Positions 1 to 8,716 of a DNA stretch of 28,709 nucleotides are shown one piece after another. Location: positions 1 through 28,709 of the forward strand of contig CAKRYE010000024.1 in NCBI GenBank assembly GCA_934426285.1, in the 5' to 3' direction. How positions within the stretch are numbered: the first letter of the stretch is position 1; every line of letters starts with the position of its first letter. The notes beneath the pieces are model-generated. The model searched no databases and was not told where the DNA came from. It saw nothing but the letters and a program-made list of their open reading frames with translations. The position numbers and the translations under genes are program-made. This stretch comes from an uncultured Blautia sp. (GTDB lineage: Bacteria; Bacillota; Clostridia; Lachnospirales; Lachnospiraceae).

Positions 1-1
1 A

Positions 2-10
2 TGGTATAAT
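2..10 (+). promoter_or_regulatory. Extended -10 promoter element before uup
   Basis: TG-G-TATAAT is a perfect extended -10 (TGn plus consensus hexamer). The matching -35 would lie outside the window. The predicted start of transcription near 17 leaves a leader of about 64 nt before the ABC-F gene at 81. No coding sequence was seen in 1-80. Confidence 0.65.
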
Positions 11-80
11 AGGGTGCAAATTTGTTTTCGGATAAGTAAAAACAGGTAGAAAGTGAAAATTACGAGAGAGGTTTGGACTT

Positions 81-1907
81 ATGAATATTTTGAATATAGA
101 GCATGTTTCCAAGGTGTTTGGCGAGAAGACGGTTCTGGATGATGTTTCCTATGGAGTGCATCAGGGGGATAAGATTGGGATTATCGGGATTAACGGAACC
201 GGGAAATCTACGATCTTAAAGATTATCGGTGGTCTGGAGGAGCCGGATGAGGGACAGGTGATCACACAGAATGGTCTGCGGATTACCTATCTGCCACAGA
301 TGCCGGAGTTTCCCCAGGGGACTTCTATCCTGGATTATGTGGCTGAGGGGAAGTGGCAGAAGGACTGGAGTACGGAAAGTGAAGCAAGAAATGTGCTGAA
401 TAAGCTTGGGATTACGGATCATGAAGAGAAGATTGATCATTTGTCCGGCGGGCAGAAGAAAAGGGTAGCGCTGGCCAGGACGCTGGTGAATCCCTGTGAT
501 GTGCTGCTTCTGGATGAGCCCACCAACCATCTGGATAATGAGATGGTGACCTGGCTGGAGGATTTTCTGAGAAGCTTTAAGGGCGTTGTGATCATGGTTA
601 CCCATGACCGATATTTTCTTGACAGGGTCACCAATAAAATTCTGGAGATTTCCCATGGGAATCTGTATGCTTATGAGGCCAATTACTCGAAATTTCTGGA
701 GCTGAAGGCAGAGCGTGAAGAGATGGAGCTTGCCAGTGAGAGGAAGAGACAGAGTGTGCTCCGCATGGAACTGGAGTGGGCGAAACGTGGCTGCAGGGCC
801 AGAAGCACCAAGCAGCGAGCCCGTTTGGAACGTCTGGAAGCCCTGAAGAATGGAAAGGCACCTGTGAGGGATGCCAGTGTGGAGCTGGATTCTGTGGAAA
901 CCCGTATGGGAAAGAAGACCATTGAGCTTCATCATATCAGCAAAAGCTTTGGCGAGAAGAAGATTCTGGATGATTTTAATTATATTGTGCTGCGCAATCA
1001 GCGCCTGGGTATCATTGGCCCCAATGGATGCGGAAAATCAACCCTGATCAAGATTATTGACGGGATGGTACAGCCGGATGCAGGGGAAGTAGAGATCGGG
1101 GAGACTATCCGCATTGGGTATTTTGCACAGGAAGTACCGGATATGGATACGGATCAGCGTGTGATCGATTATATCCGTGATGTGGCGGAATATATTCCTA
1201 CCAGGGATGGGAAGATTTCTGCAACAATGATGTTGGAGAGATTTCTTTTTGATTCAGCCATGCAGTATGCGCCTATTGCGAAGCTGTCAGGGGGAGAGAA
1301 AAGAAGACTTTATCTGTTGAAGGTTCTGATGGAGGCACCCAATGTGCTGCTTTTGGATGAGCCAAGCAATGACCTGGATATTCCCACACTGACGATCCTG
1401 GAAGACTATCTGGATTCTTTTGCAGGAATTGTGATCGCAGTCTCCCATGACAGATATTTCCTGGATAATATTGTGGACAGAATTTTTGCGTTTGAAGGGG
1501 AAGGACATCTCACTCAGTATGAGGGCGGATATACAGATTATGCCCAGGCAGTAAACAAAAAGGGAACTGTCTCTGATATGCAGGGAGGAAAGTCTGCAGC
1601 TGACAGTGAAGAGGATAAAAACAGAAAGAAGGCTTCCCAGGCAGACTGGAAGCAGAACCGTCCCCAGAAGCTGAAATTCAGTTACAAGGAGCAGAGAGAA
1701 TTTGAGACCATTGATGATGAGATCGCTGCTCTGGAAGAGAAGCTGGAGAAGCTGGATAAGGATATGGAGGCAAATGCCACCAATTCCATGAAGCTTCGGG
1801 AAATTATGGAAGAGAAGGAAAACACCCAGCAGAAGCTTGACGAAAAAATGGACAGATGGGTGTACTTAAATGATCTGGCAGAGAGGATAGAAGCCCAGAA
1901 AGTATGA
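81..1907 (+). CDS. uup: ABC-F family ATPase, Uup type
   Basis: Soluble ABC-F protein with two nucleotide-binding domains and no membrane segments. ABC-F proteins act on the ribosome, often at the E site; Uup-type members are linked to ribosome function and to tolerance of branched DNA intermediates. Domain 1 has Walker A GINGTGKS (about 36-43), signature LSGGQ and Walker B LLLDEPTNHLD. Domain 2 has Walker A GPNGCGKS (about 313-320), signature LSGGE and LLLDEPSNDLD. Between them is the charged helical linker typical of the family. After about residue 500 comes a charged spacer and a coiled-coil tail (KLKFSYKEQRE to WVYLNDLAERIE) that matches the Uup C-terminal domain, so Uup is preferred over EttA or an antibiotic-resistance ABC-F. 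The length of 608 aa is normal. The ATG is preceded by GAGAGAGG. No terminator follows, so some readthrough into plsX is possible. Confidence 0.9.
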   Translation: MNILNIEHVSKVFGEKTVLDDVSYGVHQGDKIGIIGINGTGKSTILKIIGGLEEPDEGQVITQNGLRITYLPQMPEFPQGTSILDYVAEGKWQKDWSTESEARNVLNKLGITDHEEKIDHLSGGQKKRVALARTLVNPCDVLLLDEPTNHLDNEMVTWLEDFLRSFKGVVIMVTHDRYFLDRVTNKILEISHGNLYAYEANYSKFLELKAEREEMELASERKRQSVLRMELEWAKRGCRARSTKQRARLERLEALKNGKAPVRDASVELDSVETRMGKKTIELHHISKSFGEKKILDDFNYIVLRNQRLGIIGPNGCGKSTLIKIIDGMVQPDAGEVEIGETIRIGYFAQEVPDMDTDQRVIDYIRDVAEYIPTRDGKISATMMLERFLFDSAMQYAPIAKLSGGEKRRLYLLKVLMEAPNVLLLDEPSNDLDIPTLTILEDYLDSFAGIVIAVSHDRYFLDNIVDRIFAFEGEGHLTQYEGGYTDYAQAVNKKGTVSDMQGGKSAADSEEDKNRKKASQADWKQNRPQKLKFSYKEQREFETIDDEIAALEEKLEKLDKDMEANATNSMKLREIMEEKENTQQKLDEKMDRWVYLNDLAERIEAQKV

Positions 1908-1926
1908 ATAAAATACAGCAGAAGTA

Positions 1927-1956
1927 TTGACTTGCAGAGGTTTTCTTTAGTATGAT
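1927..1956 (+). promoter_or_regulatory. Promoter for plsX (upstream copy)
   Basis: TTGACT (1927-1932), an 18-bp spacer and TATGAT (1951-1956) form a good housekeeping-sigma promoter in the 140-bp gap between uup and plsX. A second possible promoter, TTGACA (1972-1977) with 16 bp to AATGAT (1994-1999), lies just downstream and is weaker at its -10. Confidence 0.6.
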
Positions 1957-1991
1957 ACAGATTATGGATTATTGACAGATATGGAAGAAGA

Positions 1992-2021
1992 GTAATGATC
2001 TGACAGAAACGGAATCATTAC
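1992..2021 (+). promoter_or_regulatory. Inverted repeat in the plsX leader
   Basis: GTAATGAT (1992-1999) and ATCATTAC (2014-2021) form a perfect 8-bp dyad with a 14-nt centre, so the arms are 22 bp apart, about two helical turns. It lies downstream of the first promoter, overlaps the -10 of the second, and ends 13 nt before the AGGAGG of plsX. It could be an operator or an A/U-rich RNA hairpin. The binding factor is unknown; it does not resemble the FapR site known for Bacillus plsX. Confidence 0.4.
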
Positions 2022-2047
2022 AGTGAGAAAAACAGGAGGCAGAAAGC

Positions 2048-3091
2048 ATGGCAGAACAGGTCAGGGTAGTGGTAGATGCAATGGGCGGGGATAATGCTCC
2101 CGCAGAACCTGTCAAGGCAGCGGTGGAGGCTGTAACTGAGAGACAGGATATAAAAGTAATACTTACAGGAAAGCAGGATGTGATAGAGGGAGAACTGGCA
2201 AAATACTCCGGATATCCCAAAGAACAAATCCAGATCGTTCCTGCCTCAGAGGTGATCGAGACAGCAGAACCGCCTGTATTTGCAATCCGTAAGAAAAAGG
2301 ATTCCTCCATTGTAGTGGGTCTGAAGCTGGTTAAGACACAGGAAGCAGATGCTTTTGTTTCCTCAGGAAGTACAGGAGCTGTGCTGGTAGGCGGACAGGT
2401 ACTGGTAGGCAGAAGTAAGGGAGTGGAGAGGCCTCCTCTTGCACCGCTGATCCCTACCACCAAGGGAGTGTCCCTGCTGATCGACTGTGGTGCAAATGTG
2501 GACGCACGTCCTTCTCATCTGGTACAGTTCGCAAAGATGGGATCCATCTATATGGAGAACGTAGTGGGAATCAAAAATCCAAAGGTGGCCATTGTTAATA
2601 ATGGAGCAGAAGAAGAGAAGGGAAATGCACTGGTAAAAGAAACTTTCCCGTTGCTCAAGGAATGTAAGGGAATTAATTTTATCGGAAGCATTGAAGCCAG
2701 AGATATTCCCTATGGATATGCAGATGTGGTAGTATGTGAAGCCTTTGTGGGTAATGTTATCCTGAAATTATATGAAGGTGTAGGCGGCGCACTGATCCAG
2801 AAGGTGAAGGAAGGACTGATGACCAGCCTGAAGACAAAAATAGGAGCTCTTCTGATCAAACCCGCACTGAAATCCACTTTGAAATCTTTTGATGCCAGTG
2901 AGCATGGAGGAGCACCGCTTCTGGGTCTGAAGGGTCTGGTGGTGAAAACCCACGGAAGTGCAAAGGCAATTGAGATCAAGCATGCTATTTTCCAGTGTGT
3001 GCAGTTCAAACAGCAGAAGATCAACGAAAAAATCGCAGAACATATTCTGGAAGACCAGCCGGATAAGACTGCAGAGAAGCAGGAGCAGTAG
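2048..3091 (+). CDS. plsX: Phosphate acyltransferase PlsX
   Basis: Peripheral membrane enzyme that converts acyl-ACP and phosphate into acyl-phosphate, the acyl donor for PlsY in bacterial phosphatidic acid synthesis. The N-terminus carries the family motif VDAMGGDNAP (about 8-17). The nucleotide-fold stretch SSGSTGAVLVGG, the LIDCGANVDARP block and the late SEHGGAPLLGLKG segment are all characteristic. The length of 347 aa is typical. AGGAGG sits 8 nt before the ATG at 2048. The next gene is acyl carrier protein, the carrier of its substrate, an arrangement common in Firmicutes. Transcription probably starts at the promoter at 1927-1956, and no terminator separates it from acpP. Confidence 0.97.
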   Translation: MAEQVRVVVDAMGGDNAPAEPVKAAVEAVTERQDIKVILTGKQDVIEGELAKYSGYPKEQIQIVPASEVIETAEPPVFAIRKKKDSSIVVGLKLVKTQEADAFVSSGSTGAVLVGGQVLVGRSKGVERPPLAPLIPTTKGVSLLIDCGANVDARPSHLVQFAKMGSIYMENVVGIKNPKVAIVNNGAEEEKGNALVKETFPLLKECKGINFIGSIEARDIPYGYADVVVCEAFVGNVILKLYEGVGGALIQKVKEGLMTSLKTKIGALLIKPALKSTLKSFDASEHGGAPLLGLKGLVVKTHGSAKAIEIKHAIFQCVQFKQQKINEKIAEHILEDQPDKTAEKQEQ

Positions 3092-3137
3092 TCCGGAAGA
3101 GAAACTATGTATAGGAAAAAGGGAAGGAGGATGAAGG

Positions 3138-3365
3138 ATGGAACTTGAAAAGCTCAGAGAGATTATTGGGGAAGTTCTGAATATTGACCCGGATACCATA
3201 ACTGCAGATACTACCTTTGTGGATGATCTGGGAGCAGATTCTCTGGACATTTTTCAGATAATCATGGGAATGGAAGAGGAATATGATATTGAGTTGGAGA
3301 ACGATGCAGCAGAGCAGATCCGGACAGTAGGAGATGCTGTGGAAGCAATTCGTGCGATCCGATAA
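3138..3365 (+). CDS. acpP: Acyl carrier protein
   Basis: Small acidic four-helix carrier of acyl chains for fatty acid synthesis and for PlsX. The phosphopantetheine site is the DSL motif in GADSLDIFQ, with Ser35 as the modified residue. The length of 75 aa is typical. AAGGAGG (3124-3130) is 7 nt before this ATG; an out-of-frame ATG at 3131 sits too close to be used. It lies 46 nt after plsX and 118 nt before rnc, in the usual plsX-acpP-rnc order. The window does not contain a dedicated phosphopantetheinyl transferase. Confidence 0.97.
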   Translation: MELEKLREIIGEVLNIDPDTITADTTFVDDLGADSLDIFQIIMGMEEEYDIELENDAAEQIRTVGDAVEAIRAIR

Positions 3366-3431
3366 CCGGGCTGGACTTCAGACCGGAGAGCAATACAAAA
3401 AGTAACAGGAAATAACAGACGAAGCGAAGAG

Positions 3432-3459
3432 GCAGGGGGCTGTGAGGACAGCGCCCTGT
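3432..3459 (+). promoter_or_regulatory. Hairpin in the rnc leader
   Basis: CAGGG (3433-3437) and GCTGT (3439-3443) pair with ACAGC (3448-3452) and CCCTG (3454-3458). The loop is GAGG, there is one G/G mismatch, and a flanking G-U pair makes about 11 pairs. No U-tract follows, so it is not an intrinsic terminator. It ends 25 nt before the rnc start codon. In E. coli and Streptomyces RNase III cuts its own leader or transcript, so this is a candidate cleavage or control element; that role is inferred. Confidence 0.55.
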
Positions 3460-3483
3460 AATCGCATTAAGGAGAATGATGTT

Positions 3484-4167
3484 ATGAATAAAAAGACAGA
3501 AGAACTGGAAGAAATCATAGGATATCATTTTAAAAACAAACACTATCTTACCCAGGCCCTTACCCACAGCTCTTATGCCAATGAAAAGAAGCTTGGCAAG
3601 CTGGGCTGTAATGAGAGACTGGAGTTTCTGGGAGATGCTGTGCTGGAGCTGATCAGCAGTGATTTTTTGTATGCCAGGTTTTCCAAAGTTCCGGAGGGAG
3701 AACTGACAAAAAAGAGAGCCAGTCTGGTATGTGAGCCAAGCCTTGCTTATTGTGCCAGAGAGTTTGGCCTGCCTCAGTTTCTGCTTCTTGGAAAGGGTGA
3801 AGATATGACTGGTGGCAGAAACAGGGATTCTATTGTTTCAGATGCTACAGAAGCTCTGCTTGGAGCTATTTATCTGGATGGTGGTTTTGCTAGTGCAAAG
3901 GAGTTTGTGCTGAAATTTATTCTGAATGATATTGAACACAAACAGCTCTTTTATGATAGCAAGACCATCTTACAGGAAATCGTCCAGGAAAAAGGCACCC
4001 AGCCGGTGGAATATGTGCTGATTGCTGAGGAAGGACCGGATCATAACAAAAGCTTCACAGTGGAAGCAAGAGTGAATGGCAGAGTTATGGGAACAGGAAC
4101 CGGCCATACCAAGAAGGCAGCGGAGCAGGCTGCCGCATATCAGGCAATCCGTGAGATAAAAAAATAG
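3484..4167 (+). CDS. rnc: Ribonuclease III
   Basis: Endonuclease that cuts double-stranded RNA, including rRNA precursors and structured mRNAs. The catalytic RIII domain (about 1-150) has the signature ERLEFLGDAVLEL with Glu44 and Asp51, and a second acidic cluster in DATEALLGAIYLDGG. A double-stranded RNA binding domain follows (about 155-226) and ends in the usual KKAAEQAAAYQAI helix. The product is 227 aa, the normal size. The start at 3484 is chosen because AAGGAG lies 9 nt upstream and the protein begins at the expected place; an earlier in-frame GTG at 3442 falls inside the leader hairpin and has no ribosome binding site. smc begins 11 nt after the stop. Confidence 0.96.
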   Translation: MNKKTEELEEIIGYHFKNKHYLTQALTHSSYANEKKLGKLGCNERLEFLGDAVLELISSDFLYARFSKVPEGELTKKRASLVCEPSLAYCAREFGLPQFLLLGKGEDMTGGRNRDSIVSDATEALLGAIYLDGGFASAKEFVLKFILNDIEHKQLFYDSKTILQEIVQEKGTQPVEYVLIAEEGPDHNKSFTVEARVNGRVMGTGTGHTKKAAEQAAAYQAIREIKK

Positions 4168-4178
4168 ACAGGTGAACT

Positions 4179-7100
4179 ATGTATTTAAAGAATATTGAGG
4201 TACAGGGCTTTAAATCCTTTGCCCAGAAGATCAATTTTGAATTTCATAACGGGATTACCGGTATTGTAGGGCCTAATGGAAGTGGTAAGAGCAATGTTGG
4301 TGATGCAGTGCGTTGGGTATTGGGAGAACAAAGCGCAAAGTCTCTCCGAGGGGGGAATATGCAGGATGTTATATTCTCGGGAACAGAGACCAGAAAGCCC
4401 TTAAGCTATGCTTCTGTTGCCATTACGCTGGATAATTCAGATCATAAGCTTCCTGTAGAATTTAATGAGGTTACTGTTACCAGGCGGCTTTACCGTTCAG
4501 GGGAAAGTGAATATCTGATCAATGGCAGTAACTGCAGACTGAAGGATATCAATGAAATGTTCTATGACACAGGTATCGGTAAGGAAGGCTATTCCATTAT
4601 CGGCCAGGGTCAGATCGACCGTATTTTAAGTGGCAAGCCAGAGGAACGCAGGGAGCTCTTTGATGAGGCAGCAGGAATTGTCAAATTTAAGAGAAGAAAA
4701 AATACAACAGTAAAGAAGCTGGAAGAGGAACGTCAGAATCTGGTCCGTGTGACAGATATTCTGTCAGAGCTTACCAGACAGCTGGGACCTTTGGAGAAGC
4801 AGTCTGAGACAGCAAAGATTTATCTGGCAAAAAGAGAATCTTTGAAGGAACTGGATGTAAATATGTTTCTTTTGGAATATTCCTCCACAGCAGAGAGCCT
4901 GAAAGAGCTGGGAGAGAAGCACAGACTTGCTCAGGAGAATTTGGAGGATACACAGAAGGAATATGAACAGACCAGAGTGGAATATGACAGGCTGGAACAG
5001 GAACTGGAGGAATTAAATACCAGGATGGATGCCCTGCGCATGGAAAGCCAGGAGCAGGTTTTGCATAAGCAGCAGCTGGAGGGCCAGATCAATGTACTGA
5101 ATGAGCAGATCCTGGCCGGAGTCCAGAATGAGGACCATTACAGGGGCCGTCTGAAAACCATAGAGGAGGAGCTGGCTGTAAGAGAGGCTTCCAGAAAAGA
5201 GCTGGAAGAAGAGAAATCCGACCTTTATTCACAGTTAAAGGAAGTACGCAGCAGACTGAAGGATGAGGAAGAGAAGCTTAATACTGCCCAGGAAAATATC
5301 CGGACCTGTACCCAGGCTGTGGAGGAAGGCAAGAATGAGATCATAGAAATTCTGAACAGCCGTGCCAATACCAAGGGAAAAGCCCAGAGATTTGATGCAA
5401 TGATGGAGCAGGCGGATATCAGAAAAGCTGAGATCAGCCAGAGGATCCTTCGCTTAAAGAGTGAAGAGGAGGAGCAGCAGACCATCCTCAGAAAAGCCCA
5501 GGAGCAGTATGATTCCATTACAGAATCCATTCGTTCTGCCAACGAGGAATGTGACAGACTGAATCAGGAAGTGGGAAATATCCAGGAGAAATTAAAGGAG
5601 CAGAAGGTCCAGCTGGAAAAGCAGCAGACCTCTTATCACAGAGAAGCCTCCAGACTGGAATCCTTACGCAATCTTACAGAGCGCTATGATGGTTACGGCA
5701 ACAGTATCCGCCGGGTAATGGAACAGAAGGAACGAGTTCCCGGTATCCAGGGTGTTGTGGCGGATCTGATCCAGGTAAATAAGGATTATGAGGTAGCCAT
5801 TGAGACTGCTCTGGGAGGCAGCATCCAGAATATTGTTACAGACAATGAGCAGACAGCCAAAACCCTGATCGAGTTTTTGAAAAAGAACCGATATGGAAGG
5901 GCAACTTTCCTGCCTATGAGCAGCATCAGCCCCAGAGGGGAGTTTTCACCCAGGGAAGCACTGAAAGAGCCGGGAGTGATCGGTGTAGCCAGTGAACTGG
6001 TGACCACAGCACCTCAGTATCAGCAGATCGCCAGATTTTTGCTGGGAAGGGTGCTGGTGGTGGATCATATTGACCATGCTATTGCTATCGGCAGAAAGTA
6101 CAGACATAGCCTGAGAATGGTTACCATAGAGGGTGAGTCCTTAAGCCCGGGTGGTTCCATGACAGGTGGTGCTTTTAAGAATAACAGTAATCTCCTTGGA
6201 CGAAGGAGAGAGATCGAGGAACTGGAAAAAGGCGTTGCAAAGCTGCAGTCAGAGGTTGCCATGATCCAGAAGGCAATGGAAGACAACAGAAACAGGAGAA
6301 ATGTGCTCCGGGATGCTATTGCAGATTTTCAGGACAAGCTCCGTCAGCAGTATATAGAACAGAATACTGCAAAGATGAATATTGCCCAGCAGGAAGAGAA
6401 AGCAGAGGAGATCCGCGGAGGCTATGAGCAAATCAACAGAGACAAGGAACAGATCAGACGCCAGATGCTGGAAATCCGTCAGGACCATGAGCAGATTGCC
6501 AGAGAGCTGGAAAGCTCCCGCCAGGATGAACAGGAGCTGGAAAGCTTCATAGAGGAGAAACAGGCAGAGCTGGACCAGTGGAAGGAAGAAGAGACAAAGC
6601 TTACCAGAGAGTTGGAGGAAATCCGTCTTCAGGCTTCTTCTCTGGATCAGAAGAACCAGTTTGACCAGGAAAACCTGAACCGTTTGAATTCGGAGACCCA
6701 GACTCTGGAGAATGAGCAGAAAAGTATCTATGAATCTCTTGCCCACAGCAGTGAGGAGATGGAACAGAAGAAACTGACGATCCAGGAGCTGAAAACAGAG
6801 GCTGCCAACTCCGGCATCCAGGCGCAGGAGGCAAAGCAGCAGCTGGAGAAATGGCAGAAGGAGAAAGAGGAGAGAAACGGAAAGCATAAAGAGTTTTTTG
6901 AAAAAAGAGATCAGCTTTCCGGTCAGATCGGCCTTCTGGACAAAGAATGCTTCCGTCTGAAAAGCCAGATGGATAAGTTGGAGGAGAGCAGGGAAGAACG
7001 TATTTCCTATATGTGGGAAGAGTATGAGATCACTCCCAACAATGCCCTTTCCTACAGAAAAGAGGAGCTGACTGATCTGCCTGAAATGAAAAAGCAGGTA

Positions 7101-7739
7101 GCTCAGATCAAGGAGGAGATCCGCAGACTGGGTTCTGTTAATGTTAATGCCATTGAGGACTATAAGGAGCTTCTGGAACGGCACACCTTTCTTTCTGGAC
7201 AGTATAATGACCTGATCACTGCAGAGAAAACTCTGGAGCAGATCATACAGGAGCTGGATGAAGGAATGCGTAAGCAGTTTACAGAGAAATTTGCAGAAAT
7301 CCAGAGAGAGTTTGACAAAGCCTTCAAAGAGCTTTTCGGAGGAGGAAAAGGAACTCTGGAGCTGGATGAGGAGGCAGACATCCTGGAAGCAGGAATCCGG
7401 ATCACCTCTCAGCCGCCTGGGAAAAAGCTTCAGAATATGATGCAGCTTTCCGGTGGAGAAAAGGCACTGACAGCCATTGCCCTGCTTTTTGCCATTCAGA
7501 ACCTGAAGCCATCCCCCTTCTGTCTTCTGGATGAGATCGAGGCAGCGCTGGATGACTCTAATGTAGGAAGATTTGCAGGATATTTACAGAAGTTGACGAA
7601 AAACACACAATTTATTATAATAACCCATAGGCGTGGGACCATGAATGCAGCCGACAGGCTTTATGGTATCACCATGCAGGAAAAAGGGGTATCTACGCTG
7701 GTTTCTGTAGACCTTGTAGAGAACCAGCTTACCCAGTAA
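4179..7739 (+). CDS. smc: Chromosome segregation ATPase SMC
   Basis: Condensin core protein that, with ScpA and ScpB, extrudes DNA loops and organises the chromosome for segregation. The N-terminal head has Walker A GPNGSGKS (about 31-38) and the R-loop region. Long heptad-rich coiled coils run from about 170-500 and 680-1030. They are interrupted by a globular hinge that includes GVVADLIQVNKDYEVAIET and GGSMTGGAFK. The C-terminal head has signature LSGGEKAL (about 1090) and Walker B/D-loop CLLDEIEAALDDSN (about 1115). The length of 1186 aa is typical. AGGTGA precedes the ATG. The gene sits between rnc and ftsY as in Bacillus, and scpA/scpB are not in the window. Confidence 0.97.
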   Translation: MYLKNIEVQGFKSFAQKINFEFHNGITGIVGPNGSGKSNVGDAVRWVLGEQSAKSLRGGNMQDVIFSGTETRKPLSYASVAITLDNSDHKLPVEFNEVTVTRRLYRSGESEYLINGSNCRLKDINEMFYDTGIGKEGYSIIGQGQIDRILSGKPEERRELFDEAAGIVKFKRRKNTTVKKLEEERQNLVRVTDILSELTRQLGPLEKQSETAKIYLAKRESLKELDVNMFLLEYSSTAESLKELGEKHRLAQENLEDTQKEYEQTRVEYDRLEQELEELNTRMDALRMESQEQVLHKQQLEGQINVLNEQILAGVQNEDHYRGRLKTIEEELAVREASRKELEEEKSDLYSQLKEVRSRLKDEEEKLNTAQENIRTCTQAVEEGKNEIIEILNSRANTKGKAQRFDAMMEQADIRKAEISQRILRLKSEEEEQQTILRKAQEQYDSITESIRSANEECDRLNQEVGNIQEKLKEQKVQLEKQQTSYHREASRLESLRNLTERYDGYGNSIRRVMEQKERVPGIQGVVADLIQVNKDYEVAIETALGGSIQNIVTDNEQTAKTLIEFLKKNRYGRATFLPMSSISPRGEFSPREALKEPGVIGVASELVTTAPQYQQIARFLLGRVLVVDHIDHAIAIGRKYRHSLRMVTIEGESLSPGGSMTGGAFKNNSNLLGRRREIEELEKGVAKLQSEVAMIQKAMEDNRNRRNVLRDAIADFQDKLRQQYIEQNTAKMNIAQQEEKAEEIRGGYEQINRDKEQIRRQMLEIRQDHEQIARELESSRQDEQELESFIEEKQAELDQWKEEETKLTRELEEIRLQASSLDQKNQFDQENLNRLNSETQTLENEQKSIYESLAHSSEEMEQKKLTIQELKTEAANSGIQAQEAKQQLEKWQKEKEERNGKHKEFFEKRDQLSGQIGLLDKECFRLKSQMDKLEESREERISYMWEEYEITPNNALSYRKEELTDLPEMKKQVAQIKEEIRRLGSVNVNAIEDYKELLERHTFLSGQYNDLITAEKTLEQIIQELDEGMRKQFTEKFAEIQREFDKAFKELFGGGKGTLELDEEADILEAGIRITSQPPGKKLQNMMQLSGGEKALTAIALLFAIQNLKPSPFCLLDEIEAALDDSNVGRFAGYLQKLTKNTQFIIITHRRGTMNAADRLYGITMQEKGVSTLVSVDLVENQLTQ

Positions 7740-7752
7740 CAGGAGGAGTATT

Positions 7753-8703
7753 ATGGCAGAAGAGAAGAAAGGTTTTTTCAAACGACTGGTCAGCGGACTG
7801 GCCAAGACCAGAGATAATATCGTTGCCGGTTTTGACAGTATTTTCAGTGGCTTTTCCAGTATTGACGAGGATTTCTATGAGGAACTGGAGGAAATCCTGA
7901 TCATGGGAGATATTGGTATCAATGCCACTACTTCTATTATAGAAAATCTGAAAAAAGAAGTTGCAGAACAGCATATTAAGGAGCCAATGGAATGCAAACA
8001 GCTTCTGATCAATGAGATTAAGGAGCAGATGCGTGTGGATAGCACAGAATATGAGTTTGAGAACCGTAAATCAGTGATCCTTGTGATCGGTGTCAACGGT
8101 GTGGGAAAGACTACTTCTGTAGGCAAGCTTGCGGGTAAGCTGAAGGATCAGGGCAAGAAGGTGATCCTGGCAGCTGCGGATACTTTCCGTGCAGCAGCAG
8201 GTGAGCAGCTGACACAGTGGGCAAACCGTGCAGGAGTGGAGATCATTGGAGGACAGTCCGGTGCAGATCCGGCTTCTGTAGTTTATGATGCAGTTGCGGC
8301 AGCAAAGGCGAGAAATGCAGATGTTCTTCTGTGCGACACAGCAGGACGTCTTCATAATAAGAAGAATCTTATGGAGGAGCTGCGTAAGATTTATAAGATC
8401 CTGGAGAGAGAGTATCCGGAGGCTTATCTGGAAACTCTGGTGGTGCTGGATGGCACCACAGGACAGAATGCCCTTTCCCAGGCAAGACAGTTTGCAGAGG
8501 TGGCAAATGTAAATGGTATCATCCTTACCAAGCTGGATGGAACAGCCAAGGGCGGTATTGCAGTGGCAATCCAGTCTGAACTGGATATACCGGTAAAATA
8601 CATTGGCGTAGGCGAAAGTATTGACGATCTTCAGAAATTCGATGCAGATGCATTTGTAAATGCATTGTTTGATGTAGACCACAAGGATGAGCAGGACGAC
8701 TAA
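7753..8703 (+). CDS. ftsY: Signal recognition particle receptor FtsY
   Basis: SRP-family GTPase that docks Ffh-ribosome complexes at the membrane. A short amphipathic N-terminus (KKGFFKRLVSGLAKTRDN) may serve as the lipid-binding helix. The N domain covers about 20-95. The G domain has P-loop GVNGVGKT (113-120), the family box AADTFRAAAGEQL, DTAGRL, and TKLDGTAKGG for base recognition. The product is 316 aa and lacks the long acidic A domain of E. coli FtsY, as is usual in Firmicutes. GGAGGAG lies 5 nt before the ATG, 13 nt after smc. Its partner Ffh is two genes downstream. Confidence 0.97.
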   Translation: MAEEKKGFFKRLVSGLAKTRDNIVAGFDSIFSGFSSIDEDFYEELEEILIMGDIGINATTSIIENLKKEVAEQHIKEPMECKQLLINEIKEQMRVDSTEYEFENRKSVILVIGVNGVGKTTSVGKLAGKLKDQGKKVILAAADTFRAAAGEQLTQWANRAGVEIIGGQSGADPASVVYDAVAAAKARNADVLLCDTAGRLHNKKNLMEELRKIYKILEREYPEAYLETLVVLDGTTGQNALSQARQFAEVANVNGIILTKLDGTAKGGIAVAIQSELDIPVKYIGVGESIDDLQKFDADAFVNALFDVDHKDEQDD

Positions 8704-8716
8704 AGGAGGAAAAACA

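Noticed and set aside
6249..7184. Long open frame antisense to smc
   Set aside because: Leu/Phe-rich reverse reading of Glu/Lys/Gln coiled-coil codons; no ribosome binding site or family resemblance.
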